From NCBI GenBank assembly GCA_900544175.1, contig UQUN01000005.1, forward strand, positions 1-64,000: a stretch of 64,000 nt of DNA. The letters run 5' to 3'. Below the pieces are notes generated by a model. It did no database searches. It was not told where the DNA came from and was given only the letters and a program-made list of their open reading frames with translations. The position numbers and the translations under genes were made by a program. Every line of letters starts with the position of its first letter. Position 1 is the stretch's first letter. This stretch comes from an uncultured Alistipes sp. Lineage in GTDB: Bacteria > Bacteroidota > Bacteroidia > Bacteroidales > UBA932. This document shows, one piece after another, positions 1 through 8,470 of this stretch.

Positions 1-792
1 TACACGGTTTTGGGTTCCAGCCATTTCGGCCGGCATTGCCTGGGCGGATTTTGCTGATGACCCACTACGGCACTGAATCGCGGGAAATACTGCCGTTGCG
101 GTAGACAGCAGTCGTGTGCATCCGCGTCAGAGGCGTCTATTATGGGCACTCCAAAGAGCCCCTTAGTCTGTAGCATTTTTCCGCAAAATGGCTATCGCAA
201 AATTTTCCCCGAGCCGCATGGCGAATTACGGCCCAAACAGGCGTTTTACTGTCACTTAACTGCAAGACTCGGTCAGCCAAATGGTTGGTTGCGATACAAC
301 TAATCGGATAACCAAAGTATCCTTGTGAAAGTCAAGGCCGCCTCTTGAGGAAAATGTGGCCATGGAGCCTCTTGATTTCGAGCAAGAGCTGGGCTGAATG
401 CGCCCTATTCTTAACGAATTTACTTCGGGGAGCACAGGGAAGAAAAACCGCCTTGTAAATCAGATTGTTACAAAACGTACTGCACATTCACCCACTTTTG
501 AGACAGGGCAAATGTGCAGCAGTTAAAGTGCACCCCGAAGTAAATTCGTTCAAAAATACACTCAGCCCGACCTCAGCCCAGCCACCTGCACGGCGTCTCC
601 AGCCCCTGCACAGCACCTTCTGAGCATGGCTTGAGGACAACTGCCGGCCATTCTGTAAAATGCGATGTACCTCATCCAGATACAGCCGTGACATACCCTC
701 CAAAGAGAAAATTTTATGGTTGCAGCCACAATTTTTAGAATTATGTATAAAAACTCCTCGTCCGGAGAAGAAGCAAGGACCGACGCACAAAG
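1..792. other. Gene-poor left edge with inverted repeats
   Basis: No convincing gene is visible in this stretch. On the minus strand a short frame (about 58 codons, from 176 down to the window edge) stays open, but it resembles no family I know. A 100-codon minus frame at 488-790 is rich in Cys, Arg, Trp and Ser and has no recognisable domain. The only structure is a set of nested inverted repeats at 411-552, listed separately. The stretch may be a decayed or repeated non-coding element. Its left boundary lies outside the window. Confidence 0.5.
411..552. repeat. Nested inverted repeat in gene-poor DNA
   Basis: The outer arms are 411-435 and 528-552: 25 bases each, matching at 23 positions as reverse complements and separated by 92 bases. 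Inside them a second perfect 9-base pair, 480-488 and 511-519, makes a smaller hairpin. No T-run follows, so this does not look like an intrinsic terminator. It could be a folded RNA, a mobile-element end or a genome-wide repeat; the sequence alone does not decide. Confidence 0.6.
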
Positions 793-1386
793 TTACTTGG
801 CCAGCTCCTCGTTGATGAGCTTAACCATGGAGGCGAACTCGGCCTCGTCATAGAGGCGGGTCAGCATGATTATCTTGCCGGTACGGTCGAGAATGATGTT
901 TCGGGTCACTCCGGCACCCTTGTCGCAGAAGAGGGCAAAACGTTCTCCTTCAGGGTCGAGGGTCAGGGGATAGGTCACGGGAATGGCCTTGGCGAAATCG
1001 GCGGTCACCTCGGGTGTCTCCTTCAGGTCTATGCCGTAGAGGGCAAACTCGGGGTTGTCTTTCAGCTTCTGCCATATATCGCTCTCGATGTGGGGCATCT
1101 CCTTGCGGCACACACTGCACCAGCTGGCGGTGAACTGAAGCATTACGACCTTACCCTGCAGTTCTTTGATGTTGAGGGTAGTTCCGTCCAGCATCTGCAG
1201 GTCGAAATCGGGGACCTGGTCGCCGACCTTGACGATATAACCCCTTTCGTCGGCCTGTACGGCTGTTGCTGCTGCTTCGGCGGACTTGTCCTCAGACTTG
1301 GCCGAAGAGTTCTTATTGTTGCCGCAGCTCACGGCAGTCATCGCTGCCAGTACGGCTACCACGGAAATAGCAAATTTGAATTTCAT
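793..1386 (-). CDS. TlpA-like thioredoxin-fold lipoprotein
   Basis: Predicted membrane-anchored thiol-disulfide oxidoreductase of the AhpC/TSA-redoxin (TlpA/ResA-like) family, 197 aa. A lipoprotein signal ends at Cys21 (lipobox AVSC). An Ala/Lys/Glu-rich linker runs to about residue 48 and the thioredoxin fold covers about 50-195. The redox motif is Cys90-Ser-Val-Cys93 in the context FTASWCSVCRKEMP. No acidic residues directly follow the lipid-bearing Cys, which suggests retention in the periplasm rather than surface export. Such proteins usually reduce disulfides in periplasmic or c-type cytochrome substrates; the substrate here is unknown. The gene stands alone. A Bacteroidota -7 box lies upstream at 1422-1429. 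Confidence 0.9.
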   Translation of the reverse strand: MKFKFAISVVAVLAAMTAVSCGNNKNSSAKSEDKSAEAAATAVQADERGYIVKVGDQVPDFDLQMLDGTTLNIKELQGKVVMLQFTASWCSVCRKEMPHIESDIWQKLKDNPEFALYGIDLKETPEVTADFAKAIPVTYPLTLDPEGERFALFCDKGAGVTRNIILDRTGKIIMLTRLYDEAEFASMVKLINEELAK

Positions 1387-1421
1387 AACCTGGTTATTTT
1401 TGTAAGCTAGTTACTACCCTA

Positions 1422-1429
1422 CAAATTTA
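1422..1429 (-). promoter_or_regulatory. Promoter -7 box for the TlpA-like gene
   Basis: Read on the minus strand this is TAAATTTG, a full match to TAnnTTTG. It lies about 36 bases before the start codon at 1386. I see no TTTG at the -33 position. Confidence 0.6.
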
Positions 1430-1629
1430 AGTAATTTTTTATATTGTCCAGCGCTTTACGGGAGAGCCTCTGAATACTTTGAGCGGATCTGCCGGCGGCC
1501 ATTTCATATTCCCGATATTAAACCGGGTGCAAACTTATAAAAATGCGGGCAGCTACTAAATTCATCCATGTTTATCGTCATTTCATCCCAAATAATCGTT
1601 TTGTTCACGGATTTGTCTTCGATTTGTAA

Positions 1630-1637
1630 TATCTTTG
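1630..1637 (+). promoter_or_regulatory. Promoter -7 box for the GH97 gene
   Basis: TATCTTTG is a full match to TAnnTTTG. TTTG copies at 1600-1603 and 1612-1615 are 26 and 14 bases away, so neither has the usual 19-21 base spacing. Transcription from here would give a leader of about 140 bases that contains the 1677-1726 hairpin. The rest of 1387-1629 holds only the upstream gene's promoter as far as I can see. Confidence 0.5.
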
Positions 1638-1676
1638 TTAGCTGTTTACTTACGTTATTTGAACTGCTGCACAGTC

Positions 1677-1726
1677 GCTCGGGAGAAAGTATGCTGGAGA
1701 AAAGACCAGCATACTTTCTCCCGAGC
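1677..1726 (+). repeat. Perfect 21-bp hairpin in GH97 leader
   Basis: Arms 1677-1697 and 1706-1726 are exact reverse complements over 21 bases, with an 8-base all-purine loop (AGAAAAGA). The right arm ends 55 bases before the GH97 start codon. No T-run follows, so it is not a normal intrinsic terminator. Possible roles are an mRNA-stabilising or translation-controlling structure or a protein-binding dyad. A fold-back assembly artefact cannot be excluded. Confidence 0.85.
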
Positions 1727-1781
1727 ACCGGATTCACAAACCGACAAGAAAACAAACACTGATAGACAAACACAAACTGAG

Positions 1782-4028
1782 ATGAAAAGACTGCTTGCAA
1801 TGAGCGCGGCCGCGATGATGAGTGCGGCTGCGATGGCGGCATCCGGAGCAGGAGCCGCAAAGAGCGACAGCCTGAGCCTGCTGTCACCCGACAAGAGACT
1901 TGAGCTGACGTTCCAGTTGAGCGGATTCGGCGAGCCTGTCTATACCCTGTCCTTTGACGGACAGCGGGTGATAGACGAAAGCCGGATGGGCTTCGACATC
2001 CGTCATGAAGGCGGAGTGAACGACATCCAGCCGTTCATGCACGACTGGACTATAGCACAGAGCAATACGGTCCTGCATCCGACACAGATGTACGAGGGTT
2101 TCCGCATAGACAGCGTCAGACGGACTTCCGTAGACTACACATGGGAGCCGGTATGGGGCGAGGAGAAGGAGATCCGCGACCGTCACAACGAGATGGCCGT
2201 CTACCTGTGGCAGCAGACCGGGGCGGATTCTACCGACGGACGCACCATCGTAGTGCGTTTCCGCCTGTTCAACGACGGACTTGGATTCCGCTACGAGTTC
2301 CCCAAGCAGAAGACATTGGGATACTTCATCATCGGCAACGAACTGACCGAATTCAACCTGCACGAGGATCTGACCGCATTCTGGATAGCCGGAGACTACG
2401 ATGCCAACGAGTTCCTGTACGAGGCATCGCACCTGAGCGAGATAGCCGGCCTCTATCCCACATTTGACCGAAGCGGAAACTCCTGTATCTGCCCGATGCC
2501 CGTACCAGGCGTACAGACACCGGTGATGATGAAGCGGGACTCAGGCGGCCTTTACGTCAACATACACGAAGCGGCATTAGTCAACTACTCCGCCATGCAG
2601 CTTGAAGTACACGACATCGGAGGCGGCCGCACCGGATTCAAAACCCATCTGGTACCTGACGCATTAGGCAACAGGGGCTATATCCAGACCCCTCAGAGCA
2701 CTCCGTGGAGGACTGTCATCGTCACAGACAACGCACCTGCCGTTCTGGAAAGCCGTATGATTCTCAACCTCAACGAGCCGTGCGCAATTGAGGACACCGA
2801 CTGGATACGGCCTCAGAAATTCGTAGGCGTATGGTGGCAGATGTTTGCTCCCGGACAGGGCACTTGGAGCTATACCAACGAGCCGAACGTACAGCTCGGC
2901 GTTACTGACTACACAAAGACCACACCCAACGGCACCCATGCCGCCAATACCGAGAACGTCAAGAGATACATCGATTTCGCAGCGGCCAACAACATCCAGG
3001 GAATCTTAGTTGAGGGCTGGAACCAGGGCTGGGAAGACTGGTTCGGCCAGTTCAAGGACTTCGTATTCGACTTCATGACCCCCTACCCTGACTTCGATGT
3101 GGCCGAGTTGAGAGACTATGCCAAGAGCAAGGGCGTGCAGCTCGTCATGCACCATGAGACATCCGGTTCCACTGTCAACTACGAGCGGTATCTGGACCGT
3201 GCCTACCAGTTCATGAAAGACAACAACTATTCGGTGGTCAAGAGCGGCTACGTAGGCGCCATTATCCCCCGGGGCAGTCATCACTACGATCAGAACACAG
3301 TGAACCATTTCCTGCACTGCATCCGCAGGGCCGCCGACTACGAGATAATGATCGATGCACACGAGCCGGTAAGGCCCACCGGACTGCACCGCACATGGCC
3401 CAACTACCTTGCAGCCGAATCGGGCCGCGGTACCGAATTTGAATCCATGGGCGAGACCGGCAATCCGCCAGAGCACACAACAATACTGCCCTTCACCCGT
3501 TTCATGGGCGGTCCGATGGACTACACACCCGGTATATTCCAGACCGACATGTCCTACTACGACTCCACATCCGTGGCAAGGATACACACCACTCTTGTAA
3601 AGCAGCTGGCCCTGTACGTCGTGCTGTACTCCCCCCTTCAGATGGTGGCAGACCTGCCGGAGAACTACGAGCGGTTCTACGACGCCTTCACGTTTATCCG
3701 CAACGTACCCACCGACTGGGACTATTCCAAGGTGCTGGAGGCCGAGCCGGGCGACTACATCACCACAGCCCGCAAGGCCAAAGGCGAGGACAAATGGTAC
3801 ATCGGAGCCATCACGGACGAGAATGCCCGTACGGCAGTCATCGATTTCTCCAAACTGCCACTGACCAAGGGCAAGAAATACACAGCCACCATCTACGCTG
3901 ACGGTGAGGGCGCATCGTGGGACGAGAATCCCCAGAGCTACAGGATCACCGAGACCATCGTAACCGGCAACTCGCTTCTGGAGATACCCTTAGCCCGCAG
4001 CGGCGGCGTCGCCATCGAGCTCCGCTGA
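1782..4028 (+). CDS. Glycoside hydrolase family 97 (SusB-type)
   Basis: Predicted secreted alpha-glucosidase-like enzyme, 748 aa, with a signal peptide (Ala-rich, residues about 1-26), an N-terminal beta-sandwich, a catalytic TIM barrel (about 370-650) and a C-terminal beta domain. Residues Glu459 (in HHETSG), Glu528 (in DAHEP) and Glu552 have exactly the spacing of the catalytic Glu439, Glu508 and Glu532 of Bacteroides SusB. Glu546 matches the calcium ligand Glu526. This pattern marks the inverting branch rather than the retaining (Asp nucleophile) branch. The start at 1782 is chosen because the signal peptide begins there; an upstream in-frame extension would be translated hairpin. No susC/susD pair or other glycan gene is adjacent, so the substrate stays a family-based guess (alpha-glucosides). 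Confidence 0.93.
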   Translation: MKRLLAMSAAAMMSAAAMAASGAGAAKSDSLSLLSPDKRLELTFQLSGFGEPVYTLSFDGQRVIDESRMGFDIRHEGGVNDIQPFMHDWTIAQSNTVLHPTQMYEGFRIDSVRRTSVDYTWEPVWGEEKEIRDRHNEMAVYLWQQTGADSTDGRTIVVRFRLFNDGLGFRYEFPKQKTLGYFIIGNELTEFNLHEDLTAFWIAGDYDANEFLYEASHLSEIAGLYPTFDRSGNSCICPMPVPGVQTPVMMKRDSGGLYVNIHEAALVNYSAMQLEVHDIGGGRTGFKTHLVPDALGNRGYIQTPQSTPWRTVIVTDNAPAVLESRMILNLNEPCAIEDTDWIRPQKFVGVWWQMFAPGQGTWSYTNEPNVQLGVTDYTKTTPNGTHAANTENVKRYIDFAAANNIQGILVEGWNQGWEDWFGQFKDFVFDFMTPYPDFDVAELRDYAKSKGVQLVMHHETSGSTVNYERYLDRAYQFMKDNNYSVVKSGYVGAIIPRGSHHYDQNTVNHFLHCIRRAADYEIMIDAHEPVRPTGLHRTWPNYLAAESGRGTEFESMGETGNPPEHTTILPFTRFMGGPMDYTPGIFQTDMSYYDSTSVARIHTTLVKQLALYVVLYSPLQMVADLPENYERFYDAFTFIRNVPTDWDYSKVLEAEPGDYITTARKAKGEDKWYIGAITDENARTAVIDFSKLPLTKGKKYTATIYADGEGASWDENPQSYRITETIVTGNSLLEIPLARSGGVAIELR

Positions 4029-4075
4029 TCATACACACATACGCATATAAATACGTATCTTAAGCAAATGTGAAT

Positions 4076-5680
4076 TTACCTGACCTCTGCGGCCCAATAG
4101 GCGGCAGTAAGTTTTTCGCCCGTGGCACGGCTGATCATCTCATTCCAGGGATACAGCTTGCCGGGGGCGAAAATTTTTTCTGACAGCCAGCGGCCTACGT
4201 CAGAGCAGCCGGTGTAGGAGTCGAATACCATGTCTCCGCTGCGGGTGATGTTCTCCACAATGTAATGGTGCATCTGCGATGCGAACAGCTCGCCCATCTG
4301 GTAGTTGTGGTAGTAGCAGGGATAGAGGGCAATGTGAATCTTCGCGGCCCAGTCCGGCTCATTGCGGCCCTCGGGATAGGTCAGCAACTGATATTTCTCC
4401 ACAAGGTCGCGCCACAGGGCATTGAGGTCCTGCTCCGGGTCGGCGTACATGGCTTTCTCGAAGCGGTAGACCACTTGCATGAAACGGGCCTGCACCAGCT
4501 GGCTCAGGCGGGCGGCACGGCGGCAGTCGGGTGCGATACGGGCAGCTTCCTCTGCGGATATTCCAAGGTTGAGCCGCATCCACTCCGGGTTGCGCGAAAG
4601 GCGGCCGAACATCATGGCCACACCCTCGGTAGTGAAGATTCCCGCAGCCTCCCTCAGCAGGAAGGGCAGTTCCGGATTGGAATCATGGCCCACACTGTAA
4701 GCCGCGTGTCCGAACTCGTGCAGCATGGTCTCCATCCACCTCTCGTTGTCGGTGAGATTGCACAGCACCCGCACGTCTCCCATGCAGTCCATATCTATGC
4801 AGAAGGCGTGCTGGTTCTTGCCTTCCCTGGGATACAGGTCACTTTGGCACATCATGGGCACCACATCCAGTCCGATACTGCGGTAATAGTCCATGGTCAG
4901 CCGTTCCAGGTCCCGTCCCCTATAATACTTGTCGAAGTCCACAGGATACAGGTCCGGTGCCTCCTGAAAGAAACGTCCCTGATAATGCCATGGGCGCAGC
5001 TTCTCCTGAGAAATACCGCAACGCAGAGCCATTGCCTCATCGAGATCCGCCTTGACCTGCGCAAAACTATCCCGGGACAGTTCATCTACCTCGTTCATCA
5101 GCAGCTCCACCTCCCGGGGCTTCTCCCCGCTCAGCATCAGGCTCATCGAATGGTAATTGGTAAATCCGAGCATATCTGCCAGCCGGTTACGCAGCCGTAC
5201 CACATCCAGGATATCTGCCGCCACCTCACGGCCCACAGCCTTGTGCGCCTCCCATACATTCCTCAGCTCGCCGGAGTCGGAAGACGTCCGTAGAAGATGC
5301 TCCACCTCATTGTCATTGATCTTCTTTCCTCCGAGATCAGCCCTGAAAGCAGCATATTTCCGTTCCAGAACAGTCTCCTTCTCGATTATAGCATTGAGCA
5401 GCGCCTTGTCCGCCTGCCGGGAGAGGAACGCGTTGTACAACTCGTCCAACTGTCTGCGCAACACGGAATCCGTCACCTTGCCGGAATCCTTTATCCGCTG
5501 CAGTTCTTCGAATGTACTGCGGTCTGAAAAGAGTTCGGCCGTCTTTTTGCTTATCTCCGCATAGCGGTCAAATGCCTCGGCACTTCCCGTCGTAGTTCCC
5601 TCCCAGTAAGCCTCGGAGGAAGCCTTCATCAACGGTGCGTAAGCAGCCGTCGTCCTGTCAATTATTTCCTGTAATTCCAT
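4076..5680 (-). CDS. Zinc metallopeptidase, M2/M3 (ACE-like) type
   Basis: Predicted zinc-dependent peptidyl-dipeptidase or oligopeptidase, 534 aa. The zinc motif is His321-Glu-Phe-Gly-His325, and the glutamate in FTTEGVAMM about 30 residues later is the likely third ligand, as in M2 and M3 peptidases. The fold appears all-helical, the length suits bacterial M2-like enzymes, and no signal peptide is visible, so it probably cleaves short peptides in the cytoplasm. The start at 5680 is preferred: it follows AGGAAA at suitable spacing, whereas the longer frame from 5725 begins inside a terminator hairpin. The M2 versus M3 assignment is uncertain. No promoter is visible in the 19-23 bases between that hairpin and the start. 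Confidence 0.85.
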   Translation of the reverse strand: MELQEIIDRTTAAYAPLMKASSEAYWEGTTTGSAEAFDRYAEISKKTAELFSDRSTFEELQRIKDSGKVTDSVLRRQLDELYNAFLSRQADKALLNAIIEKETVLERKYAAFRADLGGKKINDNEVEHLLRTSSDSGELRNVWEAHKAVGREVAADILDVVRLRNRLADMLGFTNYHSMSLMLSGEKPREVELLMNEVDELSRDSFAQVKADLDEAMALRCGISQEKLRPWHYQGRFFQEAPDLYPVDFDKYYRGRDLERLTMDYYRSIGLDVVPMMCQSDLYPREGKNQHAFCIDMDCMGDVRVLCNLTDNERWMETMLHEFGHAAYSVGHDSNPELPFLLREAAGIFTTEGVAMMFGRLSRNPEWMRLNLGISAEEAARIAPDCRRAARLSQLVQARFMQVVYRFEKAMYADPEQDLNALWRDLVEKYQLLTYPEGRNEPDWAAKIHIALYPCYYHNYQMGELFASQMHHYIVENITRSGDMVFDSYTGCSDVGRWLSEKIFAPGKLYPWNEMISRATGEKLTAAYWAAEVR

Positions 5681-5699
5681 ATTATTTTCCTGTACCAAC

Positions 5700-5730
5700 A
5701 AAAATAGGGTGTCTGTAAAAGGCACCCTAT
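5700..5730 (-). terminator. Intrinsic terminator after DUF4295 gene
   Basis: On the minus strand a 10-bp stem (5721-5730 with 5704-5713, one G-U pair) with a 7-base loop is followed by five T (5704-5700). It lies 20 bases past the DUF4295 stop and about 20 bases before the peptidase start, so it can also act as an attenuator for that gene. Confidence 0.7.
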
Positions 5731-5749
5731 CTCAATTATCCAATAAATT

Positions 5750-5911
5750 CTACTTCTTCTCGAAAAATTCCTTGGTACGGTCGGTAGCCACGAAATCCTC
5801 CTTGAAGATGTAGGCACCGGTACGCTCGGACTTTTCCATTCTGATGCATTTGACAAATGTCCTCTTTGAGGCCTTGTCACCGCTGAAGGTTGCAACCGCT
5901 TTCTTTGCCAT
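5750..5911 (-). CDS. DUF4295 family small protein
   Basis: A 53-aa basic protein beginning MAKKAVATFSGDKASK and ending TDRTKEFFEKK. It belongs to DUF4295, a family I know only from Bacteroidota, nearly always directly after rpmG. Function is unknown; its size, charge and position with two ribosomal proteins suggest a ribosome-associated role (inference). The gap to rpmG is 7 bases and a terminator hairpin follows, so it is the last gene of the rpmB-rpmG-DUF4295 unit. Confidence 0.85.
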   Translation of the reverse strand: MAKKAVATFSGDKASKRTFVKCIRMEKSERTGAYIFKEDFVATDRTKEFFEKK

Positions 5912-5918
5912 ATGCTAA

Positions 5919-6107
5919 CTATTTGATTTCCTTATGTACTGTAACTCTGCGGAGGTAAGGATTGTATTTCTTACGCTCCAGACGGTCGGGTGTATTCTTT
6001 TTGTTCTTTGTGGTGATGTAACGGGAGATTCCGGGAACTCCGCTGTCCTTCTGCTCTGTGCACTCGAGGATCACCTGTATTCTATTACCTTTTGCTTTCT
6101 TTGCCAT
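5919..6107 (-). CDS. rpmG: 50S ribosomal protein L33
   Basis: L33 of the large ribosomal subunit, 62 aa, recognised from MAKKAKGNRIQVILECTEQ, ISRYITTKNKKNTPDRLE and KKYNPYLRRVTVHKE. It has a single Cys rather than two CxxC pairs, so it is the zinc-independent (C-) form. It lies 19 bases after rpmB and 7 before the DUF4295 gene, the usual Bacteroidota order. Confidence 0.97.
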   Translation of the reverse strand: MAKKAKGNRIQVILECTEQKDSGVPGISRYITTKNKKNTPDRLERKKYNPYLRRVTVHKEIK

Positions 6108-6126
6108 GATAAGTACCCTCCGTCAA

Positions 6127-6369
6127 TTAATAAATATCTATTAAACCTTTCTCCTGAGCGGCCTTCAAGGTTGCTGCGAGACCGTTCTTGTTGATGGTTC
6201 TCATTCCTGCCGCCGACACTTTCAGAGTGACGAACCTTTTCTCTTCCTCCAACCAGAAACGTTTTACTCTAAGGTTGGGAGCGAATTCGCGTTTTGTACG
6301 ACGCTTTGAGTGGGAAACATTGTTTCCTATCACCCGCTTCTTACCTGTTACTTGACAAACACGTGCCAT
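6127..6369 (-). CDS. rpmB: 50S ribosomal protein L28
   Basis: L28 of the large subunit, 80 aa. Diagnostic segments are MARVCQVTGKKRVIGNNVSH, SKRRTKREFAPNL and FVTLKVSAAGMRTINKNG. Only one Cys is present, so it is the form without zinc knuckles. It is first in the rpmB-rpmG-DUF4295 unit. The 74-base gap from lepB contains GATATTTG at 6408-6415 (minus), one mismatch from a -7 box, so a separate promoter is possible. Confidence 0.97.
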   Translation of the reverse strand: MARVCQVTGKKRVIGNNVSHSKRRTKREFAPNLRVKRFWLEEEKRFVTLKVSAAGMRTINKNGLAATLKAAQEKGLIDIY

Positions 6370-6443
6370 ATATTTATCCTATTTTATTCCAAAATTCACA
6401 AGGGCTGCAAATATCCCCTTTTTTTCTTTAAATTCCAAATTTT

Positions 6444-7781
6444 TTACACAAACTTCAATAAACGGTTCCATCTGATATTCCGAGGGAAAGGTTTATTGGA
6501 GTCCTTCGAGAACCAGACAACCCTGGGCTTGCCGGCTATATGGTCCTCGGGTACGAAACCCCAGTAGCGCGAGTCGAGAGAGTTGTGCCTGTTGTCCCCC
6601 ATCATGAAATAGTAGTCCATCGCAAAGGTATAGTGGTCTGCAGGCTCTCCGTCGATCAGGATCTCTCCGTCCCTGACTTCGAGGTCATGCCCCTCATAGA
6701 CATCGATAATCCTGCGGTACAGCGGAAGGTTCTGAAGTGTCAGCCTGACACTATCTCCTTTAGCCGGAATGTACAGCGGCCCGTAATTGTCCCTCGTCCA
6801 TTTGAAGTCTTCCGTAAATGGGAAGAGCATCATATACGAGTCCGGATAATCCGGAGGATAGACATCCACGTTACGGGTACATTCCACCACATTCGCCAGT
6901 GCCGCTATGCGCTCCGCACTCTCCTCCGTCATCGGCAGACTTCGGTAACCGGGCAGAGCCGCATCGAAAGAGGCGTCCGAGAGCTGGACTCCGGCATCCT
7001 CCAGAATCTTAGGATTGATGGATGTTCCACCTGTTATCACACGATAGGTATTCTGTATCCCGGGATACACGTCCAAAAGGTCTCCATTGACATACACCTC
7101 GCCACCTACCACACTGAGAGTGTCACCCGCTACAGCCACGCACCTCTTGACATAGTAGTCAGCCTTGTCCACCGGACGGACGATAAGAGGACCGAACATC
7201 CTTTCGGTGTATTCCTTTCCATTGAAGCGTACGAATGTATAGTAATCATCCGTCGGAAGCTTGGACATCACCGTATCTCCATGTGGAAAGTTGAACACCA
7301 CGATATCGCCGCGCTCCACATCCCCGAAACCGGCGAGACGCCTGTAATCACGCCTGATAAGGTCCGAATAGGACTTCCTGCCGAATATCGTATTGTGGAC
7401 AAAGGGCATTGAAAGAGGCCTCTCCGGCAATTTGGGGCCATATGCAAGTTTTCCCACAAAAAGATAGTCCCCCGTCATCAAGGTACTCTCCATCGACGAG
7501 GACGGGATCCTGAATGCCTGAAGGAAGAATATATTGAGCGGAATGACGACAATCACGGCGAATATGACGGCATCCAGCCAGTCCAGCCATACATTGCGTT
7601 TCTCCCCTTCCTTATATTTCTTCTTCCAGAAAGCCCACTTCACCTTCTTGGTGACAAAGATATCGAAAATCACCGGAAGGCCCAACAGCCACCAGTAATT
7701 GCCGAGCCATATCACCCAAAGGAGATAGAGCAGGCCCCAGAGCCCGAATTTGAACCACTTATTTTGCAGGAACCTGATCAC
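6444..7781 (-). CDS. lepB: Signal peptidase I
   Basis: Inner-membrane protease (S26) that removes signal peptides from exported proteins, 445 aa, the long form usual in Bacteroidota. Three N-terminal hydrophobic stretches (about 12-27, 29-42 and 70-90) precede the catalytic Ser96 in RIPSSSMESTL. The general base is Lys212 in YYVKRCVAVAGD. The MGDNRHNSLDSRYWGFVP box near the C terminus is the last family signature. An insertion between the two catalytic boxes and the C-terminal box accounts for the extra length. It lies 6 bases after rplT, so it is probably co-transcribed with thrS-infC-rpmI-rplT. Confidence 0.95.
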   Translation of the reverse strand: MIRFLQNKWFKFGLWGLLYLLWVIWLGNYWWLLGLPVIFDIFVTKKVKWAFWKKKYKEGEKRNVWLDWLDAVIFAVIVVIPLNIFFLQAFRIPSSSMESTLMTGDYLFVGKLAYGPKLPERPLSMPFVHNTIFGRKSYSDLIRRDYRRLAGFGDVERGDIVVFNFPHGDTVMSKLPTDDYYTFVRFNGKEYTERMFGPLIVRPVDKADYYVKRCVAVAGDTLSVVGGEVYVNGDLLDVYPGIQNTYRVITGGTSINPKILEDAGVQLSDASFDAALPGYRSLPMTEESAERIAALANVVECTRNVDVYPPDYPDSYMMLFPFTEDFKWTRDNYGPLYIPAKGDSVRLTLQNLPLYRRIIDVYEGHDLEVRDGEILIDGEPADHYTFAMDYYFMMGDNRHNSLDSRYWGFVPEDHIAGKPRVVWFSKDSNKPFPRNIRWNRLLKFV

Positions 7782-7787
7782 GTGCCC

Positions 7788-8138
7788 TTACTGCTTCTTT
7801 ACGGAGTTGATGACTGCCTCGAATGCCTGAGGGTTGTTGAGGGCGAGATCTGCGAGCACCTTGCGGTTCAGACCGACATTCTGCTTTGCCAGAGCACCGA
7901 TGAACTGAGAGTAGTTCATGCCGTGCTCACGGGCTGCGGCGTTTATACGCTGGATCCAAAGCGAGCGGAAATTACGTTTTTTGGCTTTACGGTCACGGTA
8001 TGCGTAGCCCAAACCTTTTTCATAGGTATTCTTGGCTACGGTCCAGACATTCTTCCTTGCGAGGAAGTTACCGCGGGTCTGTTTGAGAATTTTCTTGCGG
8101 CGGGCTCTTGAGGCCACCGAATTCACTGATCTTGGCAT
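7788..8138 (-). CDS. rplT: 50S ribosomal protein L20
   Basis: L20, 116 aa, an rRNA-binding assembly protein of the large subunit. It is recognised by MPRSVNSVASRARRKKIL, RDRKAKKRNFRSLWIQRINA and the C-terminal NNPQAFEAVINSVKK. In other bacteria L20 represses its own operon by binding the mRNA near rpmI. Here a 93-base gap separates rpmI and rplT; it contains a small stem (8170-8174 with 8182-8186), but I cannot show that it is an L20 site. Confidence 0.97.
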   Translation of the reverse strand: MPRSVNSVASRARRKKILKQTRGNFLARKNVWTVAKNTYEKGLGYAYRDRKAKKRNFRSLWIQRINAAAREHGMNYSQFIGALAKQNVGLNRKVLADLALNNPQAFEAVINSVKKQ

Positions 8139-8231
8139 ACTGCACTTTTTGATTTTAAGAATGTCAGCGCTCCCCCCTTGCGGGAGACTTTTTCTGCTGG
8201 ATCATTCAGTTAAACAATAAATTAAATGAAC

Positions 8232-8426
8232 TTAGGCGACAATCATCTCCTTGATCCTCCTGGTGTCGCAGGCATCTGCTATGACCACCTTGTTGAGGTT
8301 CCTTTTCTGCTTTGTCGTCTTCTTGGTGAGAATGTGGCTGTGATAAGCGTGTCTTCTCTTCACTTTTCCAGTTCCGGTAAGCACGAAACGCTTTTTGGCA
8401 CCGGAGTTGGTCTTCATTTTGGGCAT
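8232..8426 (-). CDS. rpmI: 50S ribosomal protein L35
   Basis: L35, 64 aa, recognised by MPKMKTNSGAKKRFVLTGTG and KVKRRHAYHSHILTKK. It is the third gene of the conserved thrS-infC-rpmI-rplT order, 44 bases after infC. Confidence 0.96.
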   Translation of the reverse strand: MPKMKTNSGAKKRFVLTGTGKVKRRHAYHSHILTKKTTKQKRNLNKVVIADACDTRRIKEMIVA

Positions 8427-8470
8427 TGTTACAATAAATTTAGTTAAACTATAAAAACGTTACAAAACGG

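Noticed and set aside
488..790. 100-codon minus-strand frame in the left-edge region
   Set aside because: No domain, odd composition (Cys, Trp, Arg, Ser), and it runs through one arm of the inverted repeat. No promoter box fits. More likely repeat sequence than a gene.
4029..4075. Terminator between GH97 and the convergent peptidase gene
   Set aside because: Only a weak dyad of about five bases and no T-run; it does not meet the standard used for the other terminators.
5681..5725. Longer start for the zinc peptidase at 5725
   Set aside because: The extra codons lie in a terminator stem and carry no conserved residues; the ATG at 5680 has a suitable AGGAAA.
8170..8186. L20-binding autoregulatory structure before rplT
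   Set aside because: Only a 5-bp stem is visible; it does not show the rRNA-like features known for L20 operators, so no call is made.
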